Origin: Vibrio cidicii
GTDB taxonomy: Bacteria; Pseudomonadota; Gammaproteobacteria; Enterobacterales; Vibrionaceae
Assembly (NCBI RefSeq): GCF_009763805.1
Contig: NZ_CP046804.1
Span: 372,001-436,000, forward strand
DNA length: 64,000 bases
Reading direction: 5' to 3'
Both the position numbers and the translations under genes were made by a program. Positions 19,903 through 30,834 of the stretch are shown piece after piece (the stretch's first letter is position 1; each line of letters starts with the position of its first letter). The notes under the pieces are model-generated. The model ran no database searches, had not been told where the DNA came from, and worked only from the letters and a program-made list of their open reading frames with translations.

Positions 19903-21218
19903 TGGTGTGAAGAGAAGAGCTGCTGGTGCAAACGCTGTGCATGGCCGTCGGTCATCGAGGAGATGTAGTCGGCGATCACCCGCATCTGAGCACTCTCCTC
20001 TTGCGCTGCTTGCCAAAGCTGCCGGGTTGCAATTGGCAGTAAGCGCTTGGGATCAGCGCTAAAGGCTTCAAAGAGATCCATGATGATCTGTTGGCCCTTA
20101 TATTCGACAATCTGCACTTGTGGGATCTGAATGACGTAGTGGCTAACGAAGTTTTTGAGTATGGTCAGTGCTTGGTCCATTCCCGGCTCAAGAAAGGCGT
20201 TGTATGCCAGCAGCTCGCTGGCAAAATCAGCCTCTACGCGCTGGACACTGATGCTGGTGAGCAGTGCATTGACCATGCCGCCGATGGCATCTTTTCTCTG
20301 ATGGTGTTTACCGCTAAACAGCATGTCACCAATCGAACTAAGATGTTGTTCAAACCAAGCATCACCACAATCCGCCAGTTTACTGGCCGCGCCCTCTTGC
20401 CATTGCCCGCGATTGACCAAACCCAACACAATGGCGTCCTCGAGGTCGTGCACACCGTAGGCGATGTCATCGGCCAGCTCCATGATCGAACAGTCGAGAG
20501 ATTTGAAGCGCGTTTTACGATGAGCACAAGGATTTTCTGGCGCGATGCGCATTTGGCCAAGCAACTGCTGGTCATGGGTGTTAAGTGGTGCTAACACCCA
20601 TTCAAACAGCGCTCGGTCACAATCATAAATACCTTTTGCTGGCATCCAGTCACTGGCTTTGAGTTGTCTCTGGTGGGAAACCGCTTTAGGCTGCACGAGC
20701 GCATGAGTTTGACTGATAAGAGCGGGGTATTTGATCAAACCCAATAGAGTGCGGCGCGATAAATTCATGCCGAAATGTTCGGTATACGGCTCTAGTTGGG
20801 TGACAATGCGAAAGGTCTGCGCGTTGCCTTCAAAGCCTCCGTGGTCGCGCATCATGTAGTTCAGCGCGATTTCACCACCATGCCCATAGGGTGGATGGCC
20901 GATATCATGAGCAAGGCAGAGCGAGTCGATCAAGCTTTCGGTTGGCAGCAGATCGCGAAACTCCGCTTGTTTTTTCTTAATTTGCGCGACAATGCCGCTG
21001 CCCAGTTGCGCCGCCTCTAGCGAGTGAGTGAGGCGAGTACGGTGAAAATCTTCCAGACTGTTTCCATGCACTTGTGTTTTGGCTTGCAGGCGGCGAAAAG
21101 CGGCCGAGTGCAGTATTCGCGCCCGGTCACGTTGATAGGGGCTGCGGTGATCGTCTCTGCGGATCTTATGTTCATCATCATGGCGTTCCAGCCATTGTGG
21201 GCTAAGGGTTACTTGCAC
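19899..21218 (-). CDS. dgt: Deoxyguanosinetriphosphate triphosphohydrolase (dGTPase)
   Basis: HD-domain enzyme that hydrolyses dGTP to deoxyguanosine and triphosphate, 439 residues. The metal-binding motif is clear: RLTHSLEAAQ, then LAHDIGHPPYGHGGE, and the distal Asp in MELADDIAYGVHDLEDA. Members of this family also deplete dNTPs during phage infection. In the same orientation as yfbR, another HD nucleotide phosphatase, so the pair may jointly balance nucleotide pools. Confidence 0.93.
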   Translation of the reverse strand: MQVTLSPQWLERHDDEHKIRRDDHRSPYQRDRARILHSAAFRRLQAKTQVHGNSLEDFHRTRLTHSLEAAQLGSGIVAQIKKKQAEFRDLLPTESLIDSLCLAHDIGHPPYGHGGEIALNYMMRDHGGFEGNAQTFRIVTQLEPYTEHFGMNLSRRTLLGLIKYPALISQTHALVQPKAVSHQRQLKASDWMPAKGIYDCDRALFEWVLAPLNTHDQQLLGQMRIAPENPCAHRKTRFKSLDCSIMELADDIAYGVHDLEDAIVLGLVNRGQWQEGAASKLADCGDAWFEQHLSSIGDMLFSGKHHQRKDAIGGMVNALLTSISVQRVEADFASELLAYNAFLEPGMDQALTILKNFVSHYVIQIPQVQIVEYKGQQIIMDLFEAFSADPKRLLPIATRQLWQAAQEESAQMRVIADYISSMTDGHAQRLHQQLFSSHH

Positions 21219-21238
21219 TGTCTTGCTCCGCTTGGGAA

Positions 21239-21823
21239 TTAACTGATTTCGTCGAGCGATAATTCGAAACTGGGGGCAAAGGTCTGTAGAAAATAGACCA
21301 TTTCCGGCGTTTCACGCTCGGCCAAAGTGATGTCTAGCCGTTTCTTAGCCAAGGCAAATTCGTGATTGCCAGCACTGAGCTCTTCTAAACATTTTAGGTA
21401 GGCGCAGATCGAGTCGGCTTGCTTTACGATGTTGGCTTCGTCTTGCGGTGCTTCTTCTGAGAGTAGGAAAGGGCGAAAATCGTCTTGAAACTCTTCAGGC
21501 AGCATCGACAGAAGCTTTTTTTCCGCCGCTGCTTCGATCTTTTTATACTCTTTGGCAATGTCAGGATTGTAGTACTTCACTGGCGTTGGCAAATCCCCAG
21601 TCAATACTTCGCTGGTGTCGTGGTACATCGCCATCAGAGCAACTCGTTCTGGGTTGACATTACCTGCGAATTTCTTGTTTTTAATCAACGCTAAAGCGTG
21701 AGCGACAAACGCCACTTGCAGGCTATGCTCCGAAACGTTCTCGACCGAGACAGAGCGCATGAGCGGCCAGCGTTGGATCAACTTCATTCTGGCGAGATGG
21801 GCAAAAAAATGGCTTTCTTTCAT
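21239..21823 (-). CDS. yfbR: 5'-deoxynucleotidase YfbR
   Basis: HD-domain phosphatase that removes the 5' phosphate from deoxyribonucleoside monophosphates, 194 residues. HD residues are visible in [33 protein letters not shown] and [11 protein letters not shown]. The start at 21823 ([13 protein letters not shown]) matches the family; a longer frame to 21880 runs through the upstream terminator and is rejected. Lies 20 bases upstream of dgt and downstream of alaA on the minus strand. Confidence 0.93.
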   Translation of the reverse strand: MKESHFFAHLARMKLIQRWPLMRSVSVENVSEHSLQVAFVAHALALIKNKKFAGNVNPERVALMAMYHDTSEVLTGDLPTPVKYYNPDIAKEYKKIEAAAEKKLLSMLPEEFQDDFRPFLLSEEAPQDEANIVKQADSICAYLKCLEELSAGNHEFALAKKRLDITLAERETPEMVYFLQTFAPSFELSLDEIS

Positions 21824-21844
21824 CACAGACCTCATCGACAGCAA

Positions 21845-21876
21845 ACAAAAAGGTGTTCCTGAGGGAACACCTTTAA
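21845..21876 (-). terminator. Terminator after alaA
   Basis: A perfect 11-bp stem (AAAGGTGTTCC / GGAACACCTTT) with a 4-base loop; on the minus strand it is followed by TTTTTG. It ends alaA transcription before yfbR. Confidence 0.85.
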
Positions 21877-21901
21877 GCATATGAAAGTTTTATACTAATT
21901 A

Positions 21902-23115
21902 CTACTGCCGATAAGTATGTAAGAAACGTTCGAAACGGCCAATCGCGGTTTCGAGATCTTCAATATGCGGCAGAGTCACGATGCGGAAATGGTCTGGTTT
22001 AGGCCAGTTAAACCCGGTTCCTTGTACCAACAGCACTTTTTCTTGTACTAGGAAGTCGAATACCATCTTCTGGTCGTCGATAATGTTGTACTTTTTCACG
22101 TCGATTTTCGGGAAGAGGTACATCGCCCCTTTCGGTTTAACACACGACACACCGGGAATTTGATTGATCAGCTCCCACGCGCGATCACGCTGTTCCAGCA
22201 AACGTCCGCCCGGCAAAATGAGCTCATTAATGCTCTGATACCCCCGAGCGCAGTCTGGATTGCGTGCTGCATGGGAACGTTGGCACATAAGCGCATCGAC
22301 GCCAGCATGTCCAATCCATTGATGTAACCTTGAGCCAAATGTTTTGGCCCGGTGAGGAACATCCAACCGCCACGGAAACCACACACACGATAAGCTTTCG
22401 ACAGACCGTTAAACGTCATCACCAGCACATCGTCAGTCAGTGTCGCAACCGAAGTGTGCACGGCGCCGTCGTACAGCACTTTGTCATAGATTTCATCGGC
22501 AAAAATCATCAATTTGTGTTGGCGAGCAATTTCGATCATTTGCAGTAGAAAATCTCGGCTGTAAACCGCCCCTGTCGGGTTATTGGGGTTGATCAGCACG
22601 ATGCCGCGCGTCTTAGGCGTGATTTTCTTTTTCATGTCTTCGAGGTCAGGATACCAATCCGACTCTTCGTCACACAAATAGTGCACCGCTTTGCCGCCAG
22701 AAAGCGATACGGCCGCCGTCCACAATGGATAGTCTGGCGCAGGCACTAACATTTCATCACCGTTGTTCAGCAGCGCTTGCATCGCCATCACAATCAGTTC
22801 AGACACACCGTTGCCCACGTAGACATCTTCGACATCGAGTGAGCGAATTCCTTTGCGCTGATAATGCTGTACAACCGCTTTACGTGCGGAGTAGATACCT
22901 TTGGAATCGCAGTAACCCTGAGAGGTTGGTAGATTACGAATGACATCGACCAGAATTTCATCAGGGGCGTCAAAGCCAAATGGGGCGGGGTTTCCGATAT
23001 TGAGTTTAAGGATTTTATGCCCTTCTTCTTCCATGCGTTTAGCATGTTTGAGTACCGGACCCCTGATGTCATAGCAGACATTATCAAGTTTTGACGACAT
23101 CCCGATATTTTGCAT
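21902..23115 (-). CDS. alaA: Alanine transaminase AlaA (frameshifted)
   Basis: PLP-dependent glutamate-pyruvate aminotransferase, 404 residues after repair (E. coli 405). Seen: IGNPAPFGFDAPDEI, PDYPLWTAAV, NPNNPTGAVYS, FADEIYDKVLYD and the PLP lysine in TFNGLSKAYRVCGFR. The frame breaks at a run of five C on the plus strand (22241-22245); a sixth C restores TALGGYQSINELILPGGR. This is a missing base in a G/C run, unlike the GAAAC insertions elsewhere in the window. Confidence 0.92.
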
Positions 23116-23357
23116 TGTATAATTCCTGAAAAATCGATAATTTCTTTATTAAAGCACACTAACTTGACATTCTTTAGGATAAAAATCTACAGCAAAGTGC
23201 AATTAACCCTAAAGTTTCTGTAATACGCACTTTCTGTGTTTGAAAGAGCGCGAACGAATGAGCGCCTGTTATCACAGGATCTGGTAAAAGATGTCCTACA
23301 ACCTTGATTTGATCAGGGTCTATCAATAGAGTAGCGACAGTCTTTCTTTATCCTCTA

Positions 23358-24680
23358 ATGTTCGAGGTCGATTTGTCGTATTTTCATCAAGCCATTGGCC
23401 AACTGATTGAACGAGTCAAAAATGCTGGAGAGGACGAGAGCCGTCTGATTGAGCCCATCGACACCGCGCTGAAATTCACCTTAATTGATTGGCTTGAAGC
23501 GCAGCCTATTTTCCCTAAATTCTATTGGCATTCTCGTGATGGCCGCGAACAGGTGGTGGCGCTTGGCCAACTGCATACGTTTACCGAGCCAGCACCTGCT
23601 TACGCAATTTTGGCCCCGGGGCAGCGGGTGTGGGGAGGGCGTTCATTTGATGGACTGAGTGAGAAAAATCGTCGCTGTATGTCCTCATTTTTCTTTTTGC
23701 CGCAGATCGAACTACTTCAACAAGATGGCAAGCTTTCCCTTGCGGTCAATTTGGGCGCTGAGCGTTCCCGCCTACTGGCAAGTTTACGCAAGCTGGCGTG
23801 CGACGTTCCACTACTGGCGCCGCTGGCTGCGCACATTTGCCACATTGATCATTTGCCAAGTCAGGAGCAGTGGCAGAGTTTGGTAGATAAGGTGCTGCAC
23901 GGCATTGAGCAAAATGCTTTTAAGAAAGTGGTGCTGGCGCGTAAAACCAGCGTGCAGCTTGATACGCCACTGTGCGCCTCGCAGTTGCTTAAAGCCAGTG
24001 CTCAGCACAATCATCACAGTTTTCATTTCATGTTAAGCCTGGATAGAAAACACAGTTTCATCGGCTCAACGCCAGAGCGGCTCTATCTCAGACACGATAG
24101 AGAACTGCATACCGAAGCGTTAGCTGGGACGATTGGCCGCGGCGTTAATGCCACGCACGATCTCGAACTGGCCAATTGGCTGGCGCAAGATGCTAAAAAC
24201 CTCAACGAAAACCAATATGTGGTGGATGACATTGTCGAGCGTTTGACACCACATGCCGAGACGGTGCAAGTGGAAGCGGAGCCGCGTTTAGTGCGTTTGC
24301 GCAAAGTGCAGCATTTGAAACGTGATATTCACGCGCACCTTAAAGAAGGGATCAATGGTGTCCAGCTTCTCTCGGCGCTGCAACCGACGGCCGCGGTGGC
24401 TGGATTGCCTCGTCAGGCATCGATGCAGTTTATTCTCGACAATGAGCCATTTTCTCGCGGCTGGTATGCCGGTTCGGTCGGCTATTTGAGCCATGATAAA
24501 GCGGAGTTTTGTGTCGCCATTCGCAGCGCATTGATTGTCGATGACGAATTACAACTGTTTGCGGGCGCAGGTATTGTCCCCGGTTCGATTGCCAAGCACG
24601 AATGGGCCGAGTTGGACAAGAAAATGTCGACCTTATTATCACTCATCGCAGAGTACCCACCGCTGGGTGTTGCCTCATGA
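23358..24680 (+). CDS. menF: Isochorismate synthase MenF
   Basis: Converts chorismate to isochorismate, first committed step of menaquinone synthesis, 440 residues. The chorismate-binding fold is clear: KVVLARKTSV, FIGSTPERLY, TEALAGTIGRG, LNENQYVVDDIVERL, LQPTAAVAGLPR and the C-terminal AGAGIVPGS. Its stop overlaps the menD start (ATGA). First gene of the men operon. Confidence 0.94.
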   Translation: MFEVDLSYFHQAIGQLIERVKNAGEDESRLIEPIDTALKFTLIDWLEAQPIFPKFYWHSRDGREQVVALGQLHTFTEPAPAYAILAPGQRVWGGRSFDGLSEKNRRCMSSFFFLPQIELLQQDGKLSLAVNLGAERSRLLASLRKLACDVPLLAPLAAHICHIDHLPSQEQWQSLVDKVLHGIEQNAFKKVVLARKTSVQLDTPLCASQLLKASAQHNHHSFHFMLSLDRKHSFIGSTPERLYLRHDRELHTEALAGTIGRGVNATHDLELANWLAQDAKNLNENQYVVDDIVERLTPHAETVQVEAEPRLVRLRKVQHLKRDIHAHLKEGINGVQLLSALQPTAAVAGLPRQASMQFILDNEPFSRGWYAGSVGYLSHDKAEFCVAIRSALIVDDELQLFAGAGIVPGSIAKHEWAELDKKMSTLLSLIAEYPPLGVAS

Positions 24681-26380
24681 TACACGACCAAGCGCTATTA
24701 AATCGGGTTTGGTGCCAAGTTCTGCTGGAAGAACTGTGCCGTTTTGGTGTGCAACAGGTGTGCGTGGCTCCGGGCTCGCGCTCGACGCCGCTGACCTTAG
24801 AAGCCGACGCCAATCCGAAGCTCCATTTGCACACCCATTTTGATGAACGTGGATTGGGCTATTTGGCTCTCGGCTTAGCCAAAGCTAGTGGTAAGCCAGT
24901 AGCGATCATTGTCACTTCGGGAACCGCCGTCGCCAATTTGTTGCCAGCAGTAGCAGAAGCGAGCCTAACCGGCGAGAAATTGGTGCTGCTTACGGCCGAT
25001 CGGCCTGTTGAGCTGGTGGATTGTGGCGCCAACCAGGCGATTCGCCAAGTGGGCATTTTCGCTCCCCATGTTTGCGCCGAGCTGGATTTGCCCAGCCCTA
25101 CCACCTCGATTGGTTTGCCCTGGCTGCTGACTTCGGTTGATCACGTCATGCACCGTCAAGCGGCCGCCGGGCATGCGGTGCATATCAATTGTCCGTTCCC
25201 GGAGCCACTTTATTCTGATGGCGACAAAGCGCTCTACGCTGACTATCTTGCATCGATTGCTTTGTGGTTGCGCAGTGAGCAAGTTTATAGCGCGCAATCA
25301 CTTCATCTGCACAACACCTTACCCATTGGCGAATCGTGGTGGCAGAAAAAAGGGCTGGTGGTGATTGGCAGTTTGCCTCTGGCTGATGCGCAAGCGGCGT
25401 TGGCCTTCGCCAAGCAGCTTGGCTGGCCCGTGCTTTGTGATGTGCAAAGTGGCGTAACCTCTGAGTGGGCGGGGTATGATCTCTGGCTACAAAACCCGAA
25501 AGCCTCGGCGCAACTTGCACAGGCGGAGTTGGTGGTTCAGTTTGGCAGCCGTCTGGTGTCAAAGCGCTGGAATCAGTGGCTACCCACGCAGATTTCGAGT
25601 CAATGCACCTATTGGTATATCTCTCCTCAGTTGGAGCGAAACAACCCAGCACATCTCCCACAGCGACACTTTGTCGCCAGCGCGCAGCAGTGGCAGTGCC
25701 AAGCACTGAGTGAATGGCAAGGAGACTCGCCGCATGCGGGCTGGGCAGACGAGCTCAAAGGGTACTCGCAGCAAAGTCAATGGGTCGCCGAAAAGATTGC
25801 CAAGCAGCCAATCGGTGAGCTCTCTCTTGCCTGTCAACTTGGGCAATGGGCAACGAGTGCAACGCTTTTTCTGGGCAACAGTTTATTTGTGCGCTTAGCG
25901 GATATGGTGGCTCGGTTAGATGGCAGGGCTGTGTTTACCAATCGCGGCGCGTCGGGTATTGATGGCCTGTTTGCCACCGCAGCGGGTGTGCAGCGCGCGC
26001 AGCAACAGCCGCTTCTGATGATTTTGGGTGACACTTCCGCGCTGTATGATCTCAACTCCTTAGCGCTGTTTACCCACAACCCACTTCCGGCGGTGCTGGT
26101 GGTGGTTAATAATGATGGCGGGGCGATTTTTGATCTCTTGCCGGTCCCTGCGCAGCAAAGGCAAAGTTTGTATCAAATGCCACACGGCTTTGGTTTTGAG
26201 TTCGCAGCCCGTCAGTTTGCTTTGGCCTATGCTCGGCCACAAAACTTGGCGCAATGCGGGCAAATGATTGAGCAGCACTTGGCCTCTGGCCAAGGTACCT
26301 TGTTGGTGGAAGTGAAAACCGCACCACTTGAGGCTGCCAACGATGTTAAGGCTCTTTGCCGTGCCGTTACCGAGCTCTAG
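24677..26380 (+). CDS. menD: MenD, SEPHCHC synthase
   Basis: Thiamine-diphosphate enzyme that joins isochorismate and 2-oxoglutarate, second step of menaquinone synthesis, 567 residues. The start at 24677 overlaps the menF stop. N-terminal domain with [11 protein letters not shown] and [18 protein letters not shown]-terminal thiamine-binding domain with [24 protein letters not shown] and [13 protein letters not shown]. Usual length for the family. Confidence 0.94.
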   Translation: MIHDQALLNRVWCQVLLEELCRFGVQQVCVAPGSRSTPLTLEADANPKLHLHTHFDERGLGYLALGLAKASGKPVAIIVTSGTAVANLLPAVAEASLTGEKLVLLTADRPVELVDCGANQAIRQVGIFAPHVCAELDLPSPTTSIGLPWLLTSVDHVMHRQAAAGHAVHINCPFPEPLYSDGDKALYADYLASIALWLRSEQVYSAQSLHLHNTLPIGESWWQKKGLVVIGSLPLADAQAALAFAKQLGWPVLCDVQSGVTSEWAGYDLWLQNPKASAQLAQAELVVQFGSRLVSKRWNQWLPTQISSQCTYWYISPQLERNNPAHLPQRHFVASAQQWQCQALSEWQGDSPHAGWADELKGYSQQSQWVAEKIAKQPIGELSLACQLGQWATSATLFLGNSLFVRLADMVARLDGRAVFTNRGASGIDGLFATAAGVQRAQQQPLLMILGDTSALYDLNSLALFTHNPLPAVLVVVNNDGGAIFDLLPVPAQQRQSLYQMPHGFGFEFAARQFALAYARPQNLAQCGQMIEQHLASGQGTLLVEVKTAPLEAANDVKALCRAVTEL

Positions 26381-27135
26381 TGTGACCGTGCCCACCTTAG
26401 TCTATTTACATGGCTTGCTTGGTAGCAGCGTCGATTGGGCAGCGCTGCAAGGTTGCCTCACGGAGTTTGAGCACGTCGCTATCGATTTGCCCGGCCATGG
26501 CATTCACCAAGCCGTGCGCTGCCAAGATGCCATTGCATGCGGCCAGTTTGTCGCGCAGCAAGTGCAATCGATGATTAAGCCCGGTACGCCCCTTATTCTG
26601 CTCGGCTATTCGCTCGGCGCACGCATTGTGATGCAAAGTCTGGTGAGTGGCCTGTTTGCCCAACTGAATCTGCAAGGGGTCATTTTGGAAGGCGGCCATT
26701 TTGGCCTTGCTTGTGTCTCAGAGCGAGAAGAGCGGCTACGGGCGGATACCCACTGGGCAAATCGCTTTCGCCACGAACCTATTGAACAGGTATTGTCCGA
26801 TTGGTATCAACAGCCGGTATTTTCCTCACTAAACCATGAGCAAAGACAAACTCTGATAATAAAACGTAGTGCTAATCTTGGCGCTGCCGTTGCAGATATG
26901 CTGTTATCTACTTCTCTTGGCAAGCAAGCGAACTTGCTCGCCGATATTCAGGCTCTTTCGCTGCCAGTGCATTATGTATGCGGTGCAAAAGACACAAAAT
27001 TTAGCACATTGGCGTTGCAAAGCGGTTTGCCTTGTACGCCAATCAGTCAGGCGGGCCACAACGTTCATCAGGAACAACCTATGGCGTTTCGCGAAAACGG
27101 TCCGCGCATTTATTCAATCGGTTTATCAACGATAA
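26343..27135 (+). CDS. menH: MenH, SHCHC synthase (frameshifted; falsely fused to menB)
   Basis: Alpha/beta hydrolase that eliminates pyruvate from SEPHCHC, 263 residues after repair. Seen: [14 protein letters not shown], the nucleophile elbow [10 protein letters not shown] and the distal VCGAKDTKF / [10 protein letters not shown] with the catalytic His. As written the frame reads through into menB. Removing one T from GTTTC at 27086-27090 gives [16 protein letters not shown] and a stop at 27135. Start is ATG 26343 (overlapping menD) or GTG 26382. Confidence 0.9.
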
Positions 27136-27161
27136 CCACAACGAAAACAATGGGAATCACC

Positions 27162-28028
27162 ATGGCTAAAACCGTAGGCATCACCGAAGAAGAACTCTAC
27201 GCCCCAGTCAGTTGGAACGACTGCAGCGCAGGCTATGAAGATATTCACTATCACAAGTCGGAAGATGGCATTGCTAAAATCACCATCGCACGTCCTCAAG
27301 TGCGTAATGCATTTCGCCCGCAAACCGTGAAAGAGATGATCCAAGCGCTTGCAGATGCTCGCTATGACTCTAACGTCGGTGTGATTATTTTGACCGGTCT
27401 AGGCGAAGACGCGTTCTGTTCTGGCGGTGACCAAAAGATTCGCGGCGATTACGGCGGCTATAAAGATGACTCCGGTGTCCACCACCTAAATGTACTTGAT
27501 TTTCAACGTGATATTCGCACGTGTCCGAAACCCGTTATCGCGTCTGTCGCAGGTTGGGCGGTCGGTGGTGGTCACGTTCTCCATATGATGTGTGATTTAA
27601 CCATCGCGGCTGACAACGCGCAATTTGGCCAAACTGGTCCTAAAGTCGGCTCGTTTGACGGAGGGTGGGGCGCTTCCTACATGGCGCGCATCGTCGGTCA
27701 GAAAAAAGCGCGTGAGATTTGGTTCTTGTGCCGTTTCTATAACGCGCAAGAAGCGTTGGATATGGGGCTAGTGAACACTGTTGTCCCTGTTGAAGAATTG
27801 GAAAAAGAGACGGTGCGCTGGTGCCGCGAAGTGCTGCAACATAGCCCAATGGCTCTGCGCTGTCTGAAAGCGGCCCTCAACGCCGATTGCGATGGCCAGG
27901 CGGGGCTTCAAGAGTTAGCGGGTAACGCCACCATGATGTTCTATATGACGGATGAAGGTCAGGAAGGACGTAACGCTTTTAACGAGAAACGTCGGCCTGA
28001 TTTCAATAAGTTCCCGCGCAATCCTTAA
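27162..28028 (+). CDS. menB: 1,4-dihydroxy-2-naphthoyl-CoA synthase MenB
   Basis: Crotonase-fold ring-closing enzyme of menaquinone synthesis, 288 residues. Family marks: [73 protein letters not shown] and the C-terminal NEKRRPDF. The start at 27162 is the beginning of the conserved enzyme ([12 protein letters not shown]); an apparent fusion to menH is caused by the GTTTC lesion. Confidence 0.94.
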   Translation: MAKTVGITEEELYAPVSWNDCSAGYEDIHYHKSEDGIAKITIARPQVRNAFRPQTVKEMIQALADARYDSNVGVIILTGLGEDAFCSGGDQKIRGDYGGYKDDSGVHHLNVLDFQRDIRTCPKPVIASVAGWAVGGGHVLHMMCDLTIAADNAQFGQTGPKVGSFDGGWGASYMARIVGQKKAREIWFLCRFYNAQEALDMGLVNTVVPVEELEKETVRWCREVLQHSPMALRCLKAALNADCDGQAGLQELAGNATMMFYMTDEGQEGRNAFNEKRRPDFNKFPRNP

Positions 28029-28139
28029 TCGCCTCGTTTTATCGGCCGCAGCGCAGTGACTGGTTGCGTTGTGGCCGCACTTTTCTGTTCTTTGTGGTGC
28101 AACAAAGAGCAACGGGCGTTAAGAGATCAAGGAATAATG

Positions 28140-29127
28140 ATGAAATCAGCCAAACTTTTTCGTTATACGCTGCCGATGGACAGCGGTGTGATTTTAAGAG
28201 ATGAAAAGCTGACAGAGCGAGTCGGCTATGTTGTTGAGCTAAACCAGAATGGGCAACGAAGCTACGGTGAAATCGCCCCTTTACCCGGTTTTAGTCTCGA
28301 GTCGGTGGAAGAGGCGGGCATTCAGGCGCAAGCCCAGCTTGAACTTTGGCTAGCTGGGCAAGCATTAGAGTTTGATGCTCTGTATCCATCGGTTGCGTTT
28401 GGCCTTTCGATGGCGCTGTTGGAGCTCTCTGGAGCCCTGCCTGTCGAGGGAAATTACCTTGCCGCACCTCTGTGTACCGGCGATCCTGACGAACTGCTGC
28501 CTATTTTGAGTGCCATGCCAGGAGACAAGGTAGCAAAAGTCAAAGTCGGTTTGTATGAGCCGATCCGTGACGGCATGTTGGTCAATCTGTTTTTGGAAAG
28601 CATCCCCGATCTCACGCTGCGTCTGGACGCCAACCGTGCTTGGACGCCGGAAAAAGCCAACAAATTTGCCCAATACATCACCCCCTCGCTGCGTCAGCGC
28701 ATCGTTTTCATTGAAGAACCTTGTCAAAAGCCGGGCGACAGTTTGTCGTTTGCCATTAACACTGGCATCGCCATTGCGTGGGATGAAACCTTGCAAGAAG
28801 CAGTGAAACGAGACGATTTTCGTCTGGAAGATTTAACCGGCGTGAAAGCGATCGTCATCAAGCCGAGCTTGATTGGCTCTGTGCAACGCTGTATCGGTTT
28901 GATCGAGCGTGCAGAGGCGCTTGGCATTAAAACGGTTATCAGTTCCAGCCTTGAATCGAGCTTAGGTTTGAGCCAGTTGGCGCGTCTGTCTCACTGGAAA
29001 TTGCCGAATGTCACCCCGGGATTAGACACCATTGGCCTGTTTAAAGCGCAGTTGCACGTAGCGTGGCCGGGGTGTGAGCTGCCAGTGATGCCTCTTGCTG
29101 AGCAGAAACTTGGTTTGGCAGTCATGA
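28140..29127 (+). CDS. menC: o-succinylbenzoate synthase MenC (falsely fused to menE)
   Basis: Enolase-superfamily dehydratase that makes o-succinylbenzoate, 328 residues after repair. Catalytic segments are visible: KVKVGLYEP (Lys), LRLDANRAW, IEEPCQKPG, AWDETLQE and IVIKPSLIGS. Start is 28137 or 28140 with AAGGA upstream. The frame as written continues into menE; removing one A from GAAAC at 29105-29109 gives a stop at 29127 that overlaps the menE start by 4 bases, the same ATGA coupling seen at menF/menD. Confidence 0.9.
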
Positions 29128-30560
29128 AGGATACAGTGCCTGCGGCAATGCCGATGTGGCGCCATTGGGCGCAAACGACCCCCTTTTCGCAGGCGCTGAA
29201 GCTGCCTGCTTGCTCGCTTACTTGGCAGCAATTAGAGCAAGTGGTCGATAGCTACGCCGGATTTTTAGCAGAACAAGGCGTTACAAGCGATGAGGTGGTG
29301 ACGCTGATTGGCAAAAATCGTCCGGAAAGTGTCTTGCTCTGTTTAGCCGCGCAGCAGTTAGGCGCTTTGGTGGCGTTTGTTATGCCCGCTCCCGCGAAGG
29401 TGCTGACAGCAAAACTTAACGCTCTTTATCGTCCTGAGCAGCGCCGTTTTATCTATTGCACCGCTTTTGGCGATTGCCCAGAGGTCGACGCTCAGCAAGA
29501 TTGGGCTCAGTTGCCACGCTTTCATCCGCAACTGCTGCACATGGTTGCATCAGACACAGAGCCGATGGCGTATCATTCTTCTCGCTTGGCAAGCGTGCTT
29601 TTTACCTCGGGTTCAACTGGCGCGGCCAAAGCGGTAGCGCACACCCATGAGCAGCACTTTGCTTCTGCACAGGGGTTACTGCAGGAGTTTTCCTTTACCT
29701 CGCAAGATTGCTGGCTGCTTTCTCTGCCGCTCTACCACGTTGCTGGCGTCGCCATTGTTTATCGTTGGTTGCTGGCGGGCGCGACGCTAAAAATCGGCCA
29801 GGGCTCACTTGCTGACGACATCTTGTCCGTTACACACGCCTCTCTGGTGGCAACGCAGCTCAAGCGTTTGCTGGATACCGATACCAGTCTATCGCTCACG
29901 CATGTCCTTCTGGGGGGCAGTCATGTTGAGCATTCGCTTGCAACCCGAGCGCAGCAGCAGGGAATCGAAACTTGGCTCGGCTATGGCATGACTGAAGCGG
30001 CTTCAACCGTTACGGCCAAGGCAATCGATGGTATGAGCAATGCTGGGCATGTGCTGAAAAATCGCCAAGTGAAATTGGTGGATGGACGGGTTTATATTGC
30101 CGGACAAACCTTGGCGCAAGGCTACTACTATCAAGGTGCATTAACGCCTCTTACCGATGAACAAGGCTGGTTTGACAGCAAAGATCTTGGTGAATGGCAG
30201 GATGAGGAGCTGCTGATCGTCGGCCGAGCGGACAACTTGTTTATCTCCGGCGGAGAAAACATTCATTGCGAAGAAATTGAAAGTGCATTGTGTCAGCACG
30301 CTGAGATCGCAGCCGCGATCGTGGTACCGATTGCTGACGCCGAGTTTGGTCATCGCCCTGTCGCGGTGTTGCAATCCACGGTGCTCTTCGCCAAGCCCAT
30401 TTACGACTCGCACTTGATGGGTAAGCTGGAAAAATTCAAGTGGCCAGTCGCCTACTATCTCTTGCCCGCCTCACTGCAATGTGGCGCGATTAAACCCGCG
30501 CGCCATGAAATCAAACAGTGGCTGGCGCAAACGCTCGCAGAGGGCCATTTGGCGAATTAG
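29124..30560 (+). CDS. menE: o-succinylbenzoate-CoA ligase MenE
   Basis: Acyl-activating enzyme that forms o-succinylbenzoyl-CoA, 478 residues. The AMP-binding core is clear: LFTSGSTGAAKAVAHTH (P-loop-like), LPLYHVAGVAIVYRW, LGYGMTEAASTV, and the C-terminal GRADNLFISGGENIHCEEIE plus the AMP-ligase lysine region near KPARHEIK. Last gene of menFDHBCE. Confidence 0.93.
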   Translation: MKDTVPAAMPMWRHWAQTTPFSQALKLPACSLTWQQLEQVVDSYAGFLAEQGVTSDEVVTLIGKNRPESVLLCLAAQQLGALVAFVMPAPAKVLTAKLNALYRPEQRRFIYCTAFGDCPEVDAQQDWAQLPRFHPQLLHMVASDTEPMAYHSSRLASVLFTSGSTGAAKAVAHTHEQHFASAQGLLQEFSFTSQDCWLLSLPLYHVAGVAIVYRWLLAGATLKIGQGSLADDILSVTHASLVATQLKRLLDTDTSLSLTHVLLGGSHVEHSLATRAQQQGIETWLGYGMTEAASTVTAKAIDGMSNAGHVLKNRQVKLVDGRVYIAGQTLAQGYYYQGALTPLTDEQGWFDSKDLGEWQDEELLIVGRADNLFISGGENIHCEEIESALCQHAEIAAAIVVPIADAEFGHRPVAVLQSTVLFAKPIYDSHLMGKLEKFKWPVAYYLLPASLQCGAIKPARHEIKQWLAQTLAEGHLAN

Positions 30561-30657
30561 TCAATTTAGGAATGATTTAGTCATAAAGGTAATTTCGCTT
30601 AGTTATAACGTTGAATCATAATCATCTGAGTTTTGAAGATGATAAAGGTATAAGATT

Positions 30658-30834
30658 ATGGCTAAGCGAATTTTACTTTGCGTCGTACTGTTGCAAATCG
30701 GTGTGGCGCTTAGTTGCGAAGGGCTCTACCGTTCCATTGCGGAACTAACGGCTTTTCTTACGCTTTTCGCACTGATCTTACTCCATCGAAAAATGGCCAG
30801 CAGAGAAACGTTGACTCATTCTACCGAAGGCTAA
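30658..30834 (+). CDS. Small membrane protein, unrecognised
   Basis: 58 residues: two hydrophobic stretches ([16 protein letters not shown] and [13 protein letters not shown]) separated by a short CEGLYRS linker, ending in a polar tail. I do not recognise the family. It starts 98 bases after menE and its stop overlaps the end of the convergent yeiH-type gene by 4 bases. No strong ribosome site is obvious (TATAAGATT just upstream), so it is a plausible but unproven gene. Confidence 0.45.
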   Translation: MAKRILLCVVLLQIGVALSCEGLYRSIAELTAFLTLFALILLHRKMASRETLTHSTEG

